Shown: positions 44,701-51,875, numbered from the stretch's first letter. The stretch: DNA of 64,000 nt from Bacteroidales bacterium (GCA_031276035.1 JAISNV010000010.1:1-64000), one strand, 5' to 3'. Translations and numbers: made by a program. Notes: generated by a model not told the origin, from the sequence alone.

Positions 44701-45690
44701 TATTACGATCCCTTGATTTATTGGGATGTTATTTCTCCATACTTAGGAAATGCACAAGATATTAATAATAATTACTGGGGAGAGAATTTTGATAGAGAAG
44801 AAGATCTTTATCCTTTCAAATCTTTTAGTTGCGATTTAATTTGGGAGCCGGGAAAATCTTCATCATCTGAACCTGATTTAGCGGCAATTCTTTATGAAGC
44901 GGGTTTAGCTTATTTTGCTATAGAAGATTATGGTAATGCCGGAGCAAGCTTTAAGGAATTAATTGAAGGCTATCCGGAAAGTCGGTTTGCTGTTGCCGCC
45001 TTGCATGAGCTTTTTGCATTAGAGCAATTAACAAATAAAGATTATAATAATTTATATGATTACTTTTCTTCTATATCTCCTTCTGATTCTTCTTTATTTA
45101 GTGTTGCGGATTTTTTGGCAACACGCTGCAATATAAAGGAAAAATCATGGCAACTTGCAATAGATTGGTATGAAGATAGAATTGAAAATCCGCCGAGCTA
45201 TGCCGACAGCATTTTTGCCGTTATTGACCTTGGTGATATCCATTTGATTATGGAAATTGAAGAAGATACTTCCGGCTTGAAGTCAAATGCTATTTATAAT
45301 TATCGTTTAGCCGAAATCAAGCCTGAATCTATTCAAGCACATAAAGAGAAAACAGAGGTGCTATTAGCCGGTTTGCCTAAAATAGAGAAGACTCAAACAG
45401 AAAATTATAATAAACAAAATAACTCCAAAGGAATCTTGAGTCAGAATATTCCTAATCCGGCTACAGGAAGTACAATAATAAATTATGAAATCTTTACCGA
45501 AGGTAATGTTGAAGTTCGAATTTATAATACGTTAGGACAATTGATAAAAAATTCTATTCAAGGAAAGCTCAATAAAGGAAATTATCAAACACAGATTTCA
45601 TTATCAGATATTTCTACCGGAATTTATTATTACGTATTGTATATAAATAATGAAAAAGCAGATGCAAGAAAATTGGTTGTGAATAGGTAA
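41746..45690 (+). CDS. T9SS-secreted gingipain-fold (C25) protein, probably catalytically inactive
   Basis: The 1314-residue multidomain protein has a signal peptide (residues 1-19) and a C25 propeptide/Ig-like region (about 40-230; RLILPGGEAVNPAGYPEIPT). A peptidase C25 fold follows (about 255-650): YLIITDPAFF, YVLLVGDVYENN, PSDYYYSC, VGDLFIGRFSV. Then come a right-handed beta-helix (about 670-990; LNGGKLIIENNGNLVIQSGA), a TPR-like region (1010-1170) and a type A sorting domain (about 1230-1314). In active gingipains the catalytic His is in a Gly-His-Gly loop and the Cys in AC-x2-G-x-F. Here the loops read YFGKGGIDNW (Lys519) and NAYAPETGHFD (Pro551). Both catalytic residues are thus replaced while the fold is kept. 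It is not PorU, since it has a sorting domain. Confidence 0.82.
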   Translation: MKKHTLILIILFCTTKLWSQNWIGFSNTEHSVSELEILSSTSQSVSLKLTVPGIYKTDTLVNGTSYSRLILPGGEAVNPAGYPEIPTLRYQVAIPVCEEIDIEYQIISRQSMTSYKLYPVPDIIFGQDSDGHPVQTEVFYINNDAYSLPCSSFLEPFAEVVSAGALRSQRFAELLLHPVEYCPLTNQLSVIDRVEIILTFTNPQGDIRQNTGIFNKVAATTFINYEDNGISALVNDKAFEKDGFEQGNVQYINLTDTAQACQLVADYLIITDPAFFNPSDPNSQLTRLAEHRAFYNGFDVVILNVADILSDAVGFYYEGQDSIPSQSKYKKEQRIRTCIRCVYEGKNAQHTLDGHLAYVLLVGDVYENNTGMPTSFDHDIAVYNNPNDIMPSDYYYSCITKDEEGEYDDVGDLFIGRFSVENNEHLYNMVEKTFFRERDITNRAYIKNGSYINNYSLSSSYGYLLYNAEFGDFINSLRHINYWRFRYFDCLNTWTWSLPINESFLFSLWDSNFTQYFGKGGIDNWEYITQLDFSNELNNERNYTFINAYAPETGHFDNAECLGEFLTRYSPHKGAVGYIGASRFISTTITIPIYYPPYHSNIRYYFELMPYNLMANNISIVGELMLASKVAGSVNLNKKQNKYALNLFGDPALNLFAHGFEITRDATTDDIAEIPCKVRVHNNATLTILSNHSLNLLNGGKLIIENNGNLVIQSGAQINGVAGDSIPAIQVKGGGFIVGDNVAFNNVNGILLENTNSSSNPWLYDGDKQYNLRNVTFNNTKLTHRGTKLNISNCIFNNGSNVETFASVSVLDSCVFNETAFLSDYSAATINDTDFKPTATISNNNFTDNDSCPAILLKNLSMYDISNNLISGYKTGISLSGCGGNTLSESQNVRVSVIIRKNNISGCETGIELYNSVGDFRSNNIYENNFGIQLYNNCYTTFNNYLQNAQIIQDNSSFELYASANSFPVMFQYNQIVDEDNLGNDYYDPLIYWDVISPYLGNAQDINNNYWGENFDREEDLYPFKSFSCDLIWEPGKSSSSEPDLAAILYEAGLAYFAIEDYGNAGASFKELIEGYPESRFAVAALHELFALEQLTNKDYNNLYDYFSSISPSDSSLFSVADFLATRCNIKEKSWQLAIDWYEDRIENPPSYADSIFAVIDLGDIHLIMEIEEDTSGLKSNAIYNYRLAEIKPESIQAHKEKTEVLLAGLPKIEKTQTENYNKQNNSKGILSQNIPNPATGSTIINYEIFTEGNVEVRIYNTLGQLIKNSIQGKLNKGNYQTQISLSDISTGIYYYVLYINNEKADARKLVVNR

Positions 45691-46068
45691 AACCTGATAA
45701 TGATAATAAAAAAGTAATAAAAGATTAATAACTAAGATTACAGATATAAAAAAGTTGTCATAAATTTGAAAATTCTTAGAATTGAATAGCTGTTGTTGCT
45801 ATAGTTTGTTTTATATTCTTTTCGATAGTTAATTAATTAGTGCTATTTTTTATTTTTTCACAGTGATTTGTTATTTTTCAGTTCCGGTACATGAACCGCT
45901 GATCTACTTTGATTTCATTTTTTAATCGTATAATTTTATTGATTATTAGTTTTTTTGCTGTATTTAAATTATGTTTTTATAGAAAAATAATTATTGAAAA
46001 TAATAAACCGGAATATTTTTGTATTCCGGTTTATTATCAAAAGCAATCAATCTAATCCTTTCTAAAAT
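45691..46068. other. Intergenic region between C25-like gene and small secreted protein gene
   Basis: The genes converge. Apart from the strong hairpin at 46000-46037, the 378 bp hold no credible frame or motif. Confidence 0.5.
46000..46037 (-). terminator. 16-bp perfect hairpin, copy 1 of a repeated terminator
   Basis: ATAATAAACCGGAATA and its exact complement TATTCCGGTTTATTAT enclose a 6-nt loop. It lies 31 bp after the stop of the small secreted protein gene. Together with the adjacent AAGCAATCAATCTAAT it recurs at 50858-50916. Confidence 0.85.
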
Positions 46069-46422
46069 TTACCTGAAATCAAACGTTACTTTTCCTACAT
46101 GTTGATTATAGCTTTGGCTTCCATAACGTCCGGAAAGTGTTGATGCGGTAATATATAGCATCCTCGTACTGCTATCCATACTAAACAAAGCAGAACCGAC
46201 ATGAGCACCAAGAAGTAAAGATGCATTTACCAGATTGATAGTTTTTTCTTGAACAATTACATGGTTATTAGAATCAACAGATGTAACTGTAATAGTAACC
46301 TCTGTTGATTCCGGACAAATAATTTCAACAGTTGTTTGTACTTTGTGCTGTCCATAAACCATGCCCGATACCATAAATAGTGAAAAAAACACTAATAGTA
46401 CTTTCAATTTTTTCATAATCAT
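46069..46422 (-). CDS. Small secreted protein, cassette copy 1
   Basis: The 117-residue protein (or 115 from the second ATG, MKKLKV) has a signal peptide ending VSGMVYGQ. The mature part is a short beta-rich sequence (TEVTITVTSVDSNNHVIVQE, then LLLGAHVGSALFSM). It shares a faint pattern with the 50424-50819 product: [ST]-x-V-T-[IV]-T-[VL], then SN, then Gly-x-His-Val about 25 residues on. No domain is recognised and there is no sorting domain. The untranslated leader and terminator are nearly the same as those of the genes at 50.4-51.4 kb. Confidence 0.62.
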   Translation of the reverse strand: MIMKKLKVLLVFFSLFMVSGMVYGQHKVQTTVEIICPESTEVTITVTSVDSNNHVIVQEKTINLVNASLLLGAHVGSALFSMDSSTRMLYITASTLSGRYGSQSYNQHVGKVTFDFR

Positions 46423-46459
46423 TTCTTTTTTAGTTAATAAAATTTTAATAATGTCACTG
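46423..46459 (-). repeat. Conserved leader of small secreted protein genes, copy 1
   Basis: The 37 bp before the start codon are almost identical to those before the gene starting at 50819 (CATAATCATT, TTTTTTAGTTAATAA, ATTTTAAT in order on the plus strand), and related to those before 51359. Confidence 0.65.
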
Positions 46460-46460
46460 C

Positions 46461-46468
46461 AAATATAA
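46461..46468 (-). promoter_or_regulatory. -7 box (TATATTTG) of small secreted protein gene, copy 1
   Basis: The TAnnTTTG match lies on the minus strand 38 nt before the start codon, just upstream of the conserved leader. Confidence 0.5.
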
Positions 46469-46701
46469 TAAATTTTTTACATCATTTTATTATGTGCAAT
46501 TTTATGATTACCATATTCAATTTATTGGTATTCATTGTGTTCTTGGTAAAACAGGATAATGATTATGTGCTTTTGTGCATGAGTATTACGGACAAGGCAT
46601 TGTTATTAGAGAAAACTAGACTGAAGTAAATGTTGTGAATAACAACATAGAAGCCTACATTAATAAGAAGAGAAAGTAATTACTTCCGTTGTAATACAAT
46701 T

Positions 46702-47541
46702 TTAATAATATATTTGTCCCATACTACTTGGAGTTACTCCATATTGTTTCTTGAATGCTGATGAAAAATGCGATAAATTTTTAAACCCGACTTCGATATA
46801 TACATCCGAAACGGATTTCCCAACTTCCTGCAATTTTTCGTATGCTGCTTCGAGCCGCCTTTGAATTATCCATTTTTCCGGAGACAACTCGCTTATCTTT
46901 TTAAAATCCCGCTTAAATGTAGAAAGGCTTCGTCCTGTAAAAGATGCTATCTCATCAATAGATAATTCATACATGTAATTCTCATCCAAAAAATCAATAA
47001 TATCTATTTTCCAAGGTTCGGTAAAATCAAAAAGTGTAGCATAAAACCGTTCGTCAATATTCAGCAAAGAGTGGACGCCTTCCAACATTTTCAGACACAT
47101 TATATCGTCCGATGGTTTTATCGATGAATCGAAATATGGAGTAATCGACAGGAAAAGTCCTTTAATATCTGGGGTTTCGGGTAACTTAATAACACTTTGT
47201 TTGTGCTTTGTTGTTTCGATGGATAAATCTCTTTTTTCGAATTTTTGTAAAACTTTACGCAGAAAATCGCGTTTATAACAGATAAATATTCCCATAAATG
47301 GTTCGCCGTTCTTCGGTTGTTTTGTCATTTCAACGCGGTTATCCCGTCGTAAGAAGACACATTCGCCCGGACGAACTACAGTTTTCTTTTTTCCTTCCTC
47401 CAGAACATATTCACCGGAATAAACATAAACTAGGAAATGGTCGCGCACCATCTTCGTACACATACAGTCGTCACTGAAATAGTAACTATAAATAATGTCC
47501 GAATAATTAAACGTAATGTATTTCTCGTTTTTAGCTTCCAT
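46702..47541 (-). CDS. AraC family transcriptional regulator
   Basis: From ATG 47541 the protein has 279 residues. An N-terminal cupin-like sensing domain (HFLVYVYSGEYVLEEGKKKT, PGECVFLRRDNRVEM) is followed by a C-terminal pair of helix-turn-helix motifs (ELSIDEIASFTGRSLSTFKR about residue 205; SVSDVYIEVGFKNLSHFSSA about 245, ending FKKQYGVTPSSMG). This is the usual AraC/XylS plan. It is the last gene after the aldo/keto reductase, flavoprotein and flavodoxin genes on the same strand, with its own promoter, and is the obvious candidate regulator of them. The longer frame to 47619 crosses the promoter box and is rejected. Confidence 0.88.
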   Translation of the reverse strand: MEAKNEKYITFNYSDIIYSYYFSDDCMCTKMVRDHFLVYVYSGEYVLEEGKKKTVVRPGECVFLRRDNRVEMTKQPKNGEPFMGIFICYKRDFLRKVLQKFEKRDLSIETTKHKQSVIKLPETPDIKGLFLSITPYFDSSIKPSDDIMCLKMLEGVHSLLNIDERFYATLFDFTEPWKIDIIDFLDENYMYELSIDEIASFTGRSLSTFKRDFKKISELSPEKWIIQRRLEAAYEKLQEVGKSVSDVYIEVGFKNLSHFSSAFKKQYGVTPSSMGQIYY

Positions 47542-47556
47542 AACTTTATTTTTCAG

Positions 47557-47564
47557 CAAAGATA
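47557..47564 (-). promoter_or_regulatory. -7 box (TATCTTTG) of the araC-like gene
   Basis: A perfect TAnnTTTG box on the minus strand, 15 nt before ATG 47541, supports the shorter protein. Confidence 0.6.
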
Positions 47565-47654
47565 GCATTTTGTTAGAATATAGTGAAGGCCAAGAACAAA
47601 GCCAAACTCGTTTGGGCAATGTCGAGGCGCATCCTATATTCTCAAAAAAACTAA

Positions 47655-48197
47655 TTATTTATTAACCTCTATTTCCCGAAGCCATTTTTCAATTTCGGAT
47701 TTTGAATTGTTTGCACGACTTCCGCTCAAGCTAAGTCCGTCTTTGTGGTTTGATTTCGGAGTTAGTTTATTAACATCGATAAATCCTTGATCAACACCAC
47801 CTCCGCCATGTGTGCAGAATGGGATAATCGTTTTGTTTTCAAGATTATAATTATCCAAGAAAGTCGCTATCGCCATCGGATAAGTTCCCCACCAGATAGG
47901 AAAACCCACAAAAACCGTATCGTATTGATTTATATTTTCCACTTTCCCTTTTATTTCGGGACGAACATTATTGTTTTTTTCTTCTTTCGCAACGTCTGTT
48001 GTTTCATGATAACCTTCCGGATAAGCATTAACTGTCTCAATGCGAAATATATCCGCTTTTGTCAGTGTTTGTATTTGTTTAGCCATGGCTTCCGTGTTTC
48101 CTGTACGGGAATAATACACTACCAATGTTTTGTTGTTCTGCCCGAACGCAGAAATAGCTGTTGTCATAATAATTAATGATAGAACGATTGTTTTCAT
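47655..48197 (-). CDS. Flavodoxin with signal peptide
   Basis: The 180-residue protein has the flavodoxin FMN phosphate loop YYSRTGNTEAMAKQI (about residues 28-42) and the isoalloxazine-contacting region VFVGFPIWWGTYPMAI (about 95-110). Residues 1-19 (MKTIVLSLIIMTTAISAFG) are a clear signal peptide, so the mature flavodoxin should be exported. It lies 17 bp downstream of the flavoprotein gene in the aldo/keto reductase operon. It could carry electrons to or from a periplasmic partner, which is inference. Confidence 0.87.
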   Translation of the reverse strand: MKTIVLSLIIMTTAISAFGQNNKTLVVYYSRTGNTEAMAKQIQTLTKADIFRIETVNAYPEGYHETTDVAKEEKNNNVRPEIKGKVENINQYDTVFVGFPIWWGTYPMAIATFLDNYNLENKTIIPFCTHGGGGVDQGFIDVNKLTPKSNHKDGLSLSGSRANNSKSEIEKWLREIEVNK

Positions 48198-48214
48198 TTT
48201 TCTTTATTTTATTG

Positions 48215-48748
48215 TTATACATTTTTTCCTGCTTCATAAGCTTTTTCGACAGCAGGATTGCCGATAATATCGCCTTTGTTCCAGGCTCCATAGCCGATAA
48301 TATGTTCAGCTTCTTCAACATTGTCGAGACAATCCATAAATCCGCGGAAAGCGGCAATGGTTCCCGTTATTGTTTCTTCGCCTTTATCTGCAAGAGTAGC
48401 TATAAGATAAGCTTTGCCCTTTAACTCAGTATAACGCGGAACAGTACGGTCGATAAGGGTTTTAAGCTGTGCATCCATTGTGTAAAAGTAAACCGGTGTG
48501 CCGAATACCAATACATCCGCATTAACCATTTTATCCAATATTTCAGCCATATCATCTTTCTGCACGCATTTATGAGTAGTGTAGCAGGCTCCGCAACCGA
48601 GACAATAATTTATCTTTTTATTATGAAAGAAAATCTTTTCGGTTTCGTGGCCTGCTTCTGTCGCACCACGGATAAACTCATCGCACAAATAATCGGAATT
48701 TCCTTCTTTGCGGGGACTTGCCGATATAATTAAAACTTTTTTGTCCAT
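48215..48748 (-). CDS. NAD(P)H-dependent FMN reductase / iron-sulfur flavoprotein-like
   Basis: The 177-residue flavodoxin-fold protein has an FMN-binding ISASPRKEGNSDYL loop (about residues 8-21) and FGTPVYFYTMDAQLKTLIDR (about 80-99). A cysteine cluster LGCGACYTTHKC (Cys-x2-Cys-x5-Cys, plus an earlier Cys in NYCLG) near residue 50 could bind an Fe-S cluster, as in iron-sulfur flavoproteins. It would reduce FMN or quinone-like substrates with NAD(P)H in the cytoplasm. It lies 19 bp downstream of the aldo/keto reductase gene. Confidence 0.85.
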   Translation of the reverse strand: MDKKVLIISASPRKEGNSDYLCDEFIRGATEAGHETEKIFFHNKKINYCLGCGACYTTHKCVQKDDMAEILDKMVNADVLVFGTPVYFYTMDAQLKTLIDRTVPRYTELKGKAYLIATLADKGEETITGTIAAFRGFMDCLDNVEEAEHIIGYGAWNKGDIIGNPAVEKAYEAGKNV

Positions 48749-48767
48749 ACAATTTTTCGATTAAATA

Positions 48768-49610
48768 TTAAAACTTATGTGTACCCAGCCATTTTACCAT
48801 TTCCAAATCATGGTGGTCGAATAAAATGTTTCGTGTTGTATCAAGGGTTTTGATTGTTTCCATATCGTTAGCAGATAATTCGAAATCAAAAATATCAAAA
48901 TTTTCTACCATTCTTTCTTTACGAACCGATTTTGGAATAACTACCACATCACGTTGTACCATCCAGCGAATAATAACTTGTGCAATGGTTTTTCCATGTT
49001 TTTCACCGATGGATTTTAAAATTTTATTGTTGAAAATATCGAATTTTCCTTCGGCTAAGGGTCCCCACGATTCGATTTGAACTTTGTTTTTCTCGAGAAA
49101 TTTTTGCGTTGCGATTTGTTGATTGAAAGGATGTGTTTCAATCTGATTTACAGTCGGAACAATTTCATTATGTAATATAAAATCCAGAATTCTGTCCGGA
49201 TAGAAATTACTGACTCCGATAGCACGTATTCGACCTTCTTTGTACAGTTCTTCCATTACACGCCAAGAACCGTATATATCGCCAAAAGGCTGATGAATCA
49301 AATACAAATCCAAATAATCCAATTGTAATTTCTGCATGGATTTTTCAAAAGCTTTCCTTGCATTTTTGTCTCCAGCATCCTGAATCCAAAGTTTAGTTGT
49401 AATAAACAATTCTTCGCGTGGAATTCCACTGCGTTTGATAGCGTGTCCAACACCTTCTTCATTCATATAAACTGCTGCCGTATCAATGGAGCGATATCCG
49501 ATTTGTAAGGCGTCAGTTACTACTTTTTCCGTTTCATTAGGTTCAACCTGATAAACACCGAATCCGAGGATAGGCATTTCTACACCGTTGTTTAATTTTA
49601 CTGTTTTCAT
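48768..49610 (-). CDS. Aldo/keto reductase
   Basis: The 280-residue TIM-barrel NADPH-dependent reductase of the 2,5-diketogluconate reductase type has catalytic Asp and Tyr in [17 protein letters not shown] (about residues 44-60), Lys in FITTKLW and His in YLIHQPFG (about 110). The C-terminal cofactor site is present ([20 protein letters not shown]). It would reduce aldehydes or ketones. It is first in the operon aldo/keto reductase - flavoprotein - flavodoxin, which suggests detoxification of reactive carbonyl or quinone compounds. A -7 box lies about 235 nt upstream, so a long leader is predicted. Confidence 0.92.
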   Translation of the reverse strand: MKTVKLNNGVEMPILGFGVYQVEPNETEKVVTDALQIGYRSIDTAAVYMNEEGVGHAIKRSGIPREELFITTKLWIQDAGDKNARKAFEKSMQKLQLDYLDLYLIHQPFGDIYGSWRVMEELYKEGRIRAIGVSNFYPDRILDFILHNEIVPTVNQIETHPFNQQIATQKFLEKNKVQIESWGPLAEGKFDIFNNKILKSIGEKHGKTIAQVIIRWMVQRDVVVIPKSVRKERMVENFDIFDFELSANDMETIKTLDTTRNILFDHHDLEMVKWLGTHKF

Positions 49611-49844
49611 CTTATTTTATATTTTTATTTGTAAATATTCTGTGAAAAATGTTTCCGGTTTACCGAAAGGGATAAACTCCATGCGTCAGGTAAATTCAAA
49701 TGCCCCGTTTTAGAAAAAAATTATTTACTTTCATTGTATTCTTTGTTTTAAGTTGTATGCCGTTAATATTAGTTACATACAAAACGGAATTATCAAATCA
49801 ATCTATTTATCTTTTTTATTCGGTTTAGATAAAAATTCACAATG

Positions 49845-49852
49845 CAAAAGTA
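49845..49852 (-). promoter_or_regulatory. -7 box (TACTTTTG) of the aldo/keto reductase operon
   Basis: The TAnnTTTG match lies on the minus strand. The palindrome ATTTTGCC-TTAC-GGCTCAAAAT starts 21 bp upstream, in the -35 zone, where an AraC-type activator would be expected to bind. Confidence 0.5.
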
Positions 49853-50261
49853 AAACATAAATTTTAAATCCATTTTGCCTTACGGCTCAAAATGTTTTGT
49901 CGAAAAGTCCAAAATTAAAAATATCTAAAATAATTTTCATATAAAAATTTTATTAGGACAAATCAATTTCCATTAATTTACATCGGTTTTTTTATTTTTT
50001 GTTCGATTTTTTGTAGATCTATTGAACATGCTGATTTAAAAGAATTGAAAGTATAAGATTTAGTTTGATTATCCTTTGTTTCAATGCTTTATTGGATGCA
50101 TCTTTTTGATTTAGCAATCCTGAATATTGAATTATTCATCGTTTTTCAATAGACGACCTTATGGTAAATAACTTTAGTGAAGTCCTTATGATTGTTTATC
50201 TTATTAATGTATTTTTTTACAAATGACAAGAAAGATATAAAATGTATGTATTAAAACAAAA

Positions 50262-50292
50262 AAGCGGTTAATAACTTTTGTTATAACCGCTT
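50262..50292 (-). terminator. Hairpin downstream of the tRNA-like remnant
   Basis: AAGCGGTTAATAAC and GTTATAACCGCTT pair with a single bulged base. On the minus strand the hairpin is followed by TTTTTTGTTTT. It lies 9 bp beyond the tRNA-like fragment, as a tRNA terminator would. Confidence 0.7.
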
Positions 50293-50301
50293 CGCCTCTT
50301 G

Positions 50302-50328
50302 TGGAGTTGCTGGGGGCGAACCATTGAC
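50302..50328 (-). pseudogene. 3' fragment of a tRNA gene
   Basis: On the minus strand the sequence GTCAATGGTTCGCCCCCAGC followed by AACTCCA resembles the T arm and acceptor end of a tRNA. It matches the nearby tRNA-Val (GTCACTGGTTCGACCCCAGT then AACTCCC) at most positions. The T stem has two mismatches, and no 5' half, D arm or anticodon arm is seen on the right. A terminator-like hairpin follows. I call it a decayed tRNA end or an old integration scar. Confidence 0.45.
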
Positions 50329-50423
50329 TTTTAGTGGCGTGTCTTATCTTTTTATTCTATTGTTAATTAATTGTTTAACTTTTTTTTGTTACAGTTTGTT
50401 TCGTTTTCGTTCCATAAAAATAA

Positions 50424-50819
50424 CTAAAAATACACTTGCCAATTACCCGGATCATTTGCGCGTATTGCATTGCTTACAAAACCGTTATATCTGCCTATAT
50501 GATATTCACTACCATATACAACAGTAATAATAGTAGATTGTATTGGGTAAATAGAATATTGAAATAATTCATATTGATACACATGTACACCAGAGCCTAC
50601 TTGGGCAACGGTGGAAAGTACGCTTCTTTCCATAATTAGACCATTTGAACCAACCCATTGTAGAGTAACAGTAACAGGGCTATTAAGATCATAAACCGAG
50701 ACTTGAATAGGGTAGTCTCGAACAAAAGTTGAAGAAACTGGTAGTTGGCTTAAGGCTGCTGTTGATACAAACAGCATTACAAATAAAGCTGTTAATAGTT
50801 TAAAATTTTTCATAATCAT
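50424..50819 (-). CDS. Small secreted protein, cassette copy 2
   Basis: The 131-residue protein (129 from the second ATG) has a signal peptide MKNFKLLTALFVMLFVSTAA then LSQ. The mature part is beta-rich (PIQVSVYDLNSPVTVTLQWV, GSGVHVYQYELFQYSIYPIQ) and aromatic. It may be a distant homologue of the 46069-46422 product, as the SPVTVTL and GSGVHV blocks fall at the same spacing as TEVTITV and GAHVGSA there. It lies 90 bp downstream of the 50910-51359 gene; a hairpin intervenes. No function is recognised. Confidence 0.62.
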   Translation of the reverse strand: MIMKNFKLLTALFVMLFVSTAALSQLPVSSTFVRDYPIQVSVYDLNSPVTVTLQWVGSNGLIMERSVLSTVAQVGSGVHVYQYELFQYSIYPIQSTIITVVYGSEYHIGRYNGFVSNAIRANDPGNWQVYF

Positions 50820-50857
50820 TCTTTTTTTAGTTAATAATATTTTAATTTATATCGAAA
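50820..50857 (-). repeat. Conserved leader of small secreted protein genes, copy 2
   Basis: The 38 bp before this start codon nearly repeat those before 46422 (for example CATAATCATTCTTTTTTTAG versus CATAATCATTTCTTTTTTAG, then TTAATAA and ATTTTAAT). Confidence 0.65.
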
Positions 50858-50895
50858 AATAATAAACCGGATTTTATGTATTCCGGTTTATTATT
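50858..50895 (-). terminator. 14-bp perfect hairpin, copy 2 of the repeated terminator
   Basis: AATAATAAACCGGA and TCCGGTTTATTATT pair exactly around a 10-nt loop. It follows the stop of the 50910-51359 gene by 14 bp. The AAGCAATCA and TCTAAT flanks and the stem core AATAAACCGGA are shared with the hairpin at 46000-46037. Confidence 0.8.
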
Positions 50896-50909
50896 TAAAA
50901 AGCAATCAT

Positions 50910-51359
50910 CTAATATTGATCAGGTCTAGGCTCGTAAGTTGAACTGCCGATAAAAGTAAAGTCGCTTCTTGTAAATGTTACATGGTCGGTAATGGTGAAG
51001 TCCCATTCTTTGGACGCCTTATAGGCGCCGTCGCTGCTTCCGGGCACACGAAATACTACCGTAACCCTACATATTATCCAAGAATTAGGCTGGTATGTTC
51101 CTCTATAGAAATCATTGGGACTAAGTGCATTCCAAGTATAGTAGGTGTAATAATTAGTAGGATTGTAGTAGTTTGCTGTATGCAGCCACTGCGCACTGAT
51201 TTCAGGTTCAGTCATAGGAATGCTGCCCATATTTTCAAAGTGAATATAGGCGTAATCAAAATTTTGTTCTTTGGTGCTTTGTGCAAAAGTGCACAAACTC
51301 GTCAAAGTGAATGCTATCACTAACAGGATAGATTTTTTAAATGTTTTTTTCATAATCAT
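50910..51359 (-). CDS. Small secreted protein, cassette copy 3
   Basis: The 149-residue protein (147 from the second ATG) has a signal peptide MKKTFKKSILLVIAFTLTSL then CTFAQ. The mature part is rich in Tyr, Trp and Asn (HTANYYNPTNYYTYYTWNAL) and shows beta-strand-like segments (WIICRVTVVFRVPGSSDGAY, WDFTITDHVTFTRSDFTFIG). I do not recognise a domain. It uses a leader similar to those of the genes at 46422 and 50819, and the same type of terminator as the 46069 gene. No sorting domain is present. Confidence 0.62.
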   Translation of the reverse strand: MIMKKTFKKSILLVIAFTLTSLCTFAQSTKEQNFDYAYIHFENMGSIPMTEPEISAQWLHTANYYNPTNYYTYYTWNALSPNDFYRGTYQPNSWIICRVTVVFRVPGSSDGAYKASKEWDFTITDHVTFTRSDFTFIGSSTYEPRPDQY

Positions 51360-51387
51360 TTTTTTTAAAATTAATAATATTTTTATT

Positions 51388-51405
51388 ATGCCGAAAACAC
51401 GGCAT
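51388..51405 (-). terminator. Short hairpin after the PH-like gene
   Basis: ATGCCG and CGGCAT enclose a 6-nt loop, 23 bp after the stop of the 51429-51875 gene; T-rich sequence follows on the minus strand. Confidence 0.5.
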
Positions 51406-51428
51406 CTTTTATATTTTTGATAAATAAG

Positions 51429-51875
51429 TTAGTTTTGAGAATCACAAGTTGTTATACGCAGTTCATCAACTTTTTCACGTTTTGCATCCTGTACATTTGT
51501 GATAAAATCATGCAATTTTTCGTGAGAAACGCGCCCAAAAGTAATATCTATTGATTTACCTCCATCAGGAGAGATAGACAACATATGTTTACGTGAAAAA
51601 AAGTAACATATAATAAAAATAAGGCCAAGACCGCATATTAATAGATAAGAAAAATCTTCATAAGATATATAGAAAAGCACAACCCCTCCAATTACACACA
51701 ATATAGCTAAAAAAAATAATATTGGTTTGTGCTTGTATTGTGTTTGTATAGAACTTATATTTTCAAGAAATATAGAGTGAAAATGTGACTTTCCATATTC
51801 TTGTACTATGCGATAATTGGTTAATTTTACAGATTCCATAGAATCTATAATAATTTCGTCTTTTAATTGTCTCAT
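51429..51875 (-). CDS. Small membrane protein with bacterial PH-like domain
   Basis: This is a 148-residue protein without a signal peptide. The first 50 residues (ESVKLTNYRIVQEYGKSHFH, FLENISSIQT) resemble the strand pattern of bacterial PH/YdbT-like domains. Two adjacent transmembrane helices (PILFFLAILCVIGGVVLFYI and LLICGLGLIFIICYFF, about 57-95) follow, and then a second strand-rich part (MLSISPDGGKSIDITFGRVS). Function is unknown. It is monocistronic; the nearest -7 box lies about 340 nt upstream. Confidence 0.55.
   Translation of the reverse strand: MRQLKDEIIIDSMESVKLTNYRIVQEYGKSHFHSIFLENISSIQTQYKHKPILFFLAILCVIGGVVLFYISYEDFSYLLICGLGLIFIICYFFSRKHMLSISPDGGKSIDITFGRVSHEKLHDFITNVQDAKREKVDELRITTCDSQN

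Larger units (their letters stand above)
49611..50423. other. Long non-coding stretch upstream of the aldo/keto reductase operon
   Basis: About 813 bp without a credible gene. It contains the operon promoter (49845-49852), a small palindrome just upstream of it (ATTTTGCC at 49873-49880 facing GGCTCAAAAT at 49885-49894), the tRNA-like remnant at 50302-50328 and its hairpin at 50262-50292. The rest is AT-rich. Confidence 0.5.

Noticed and set aside
41746-45690. PorU sortase identity for the C25 protein
   Set aside because: PorU lacks a sorting domain and keeps its catalytic Cys and His; this protein has a sorting domain and lacks both residues.
47787-48176. 129-codon frame antisense to the flavodoxin gene
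   Set aside because: The flavodoxin on the other strand has clear motifs; the antisense frame has none.
46702-49610. Antibiotic resistance or toxin-antitoxin module
   Set aside because: All four products have ordinary redox or regulatory motifs; no toxin, antitoxin or resistance determinant is visible.
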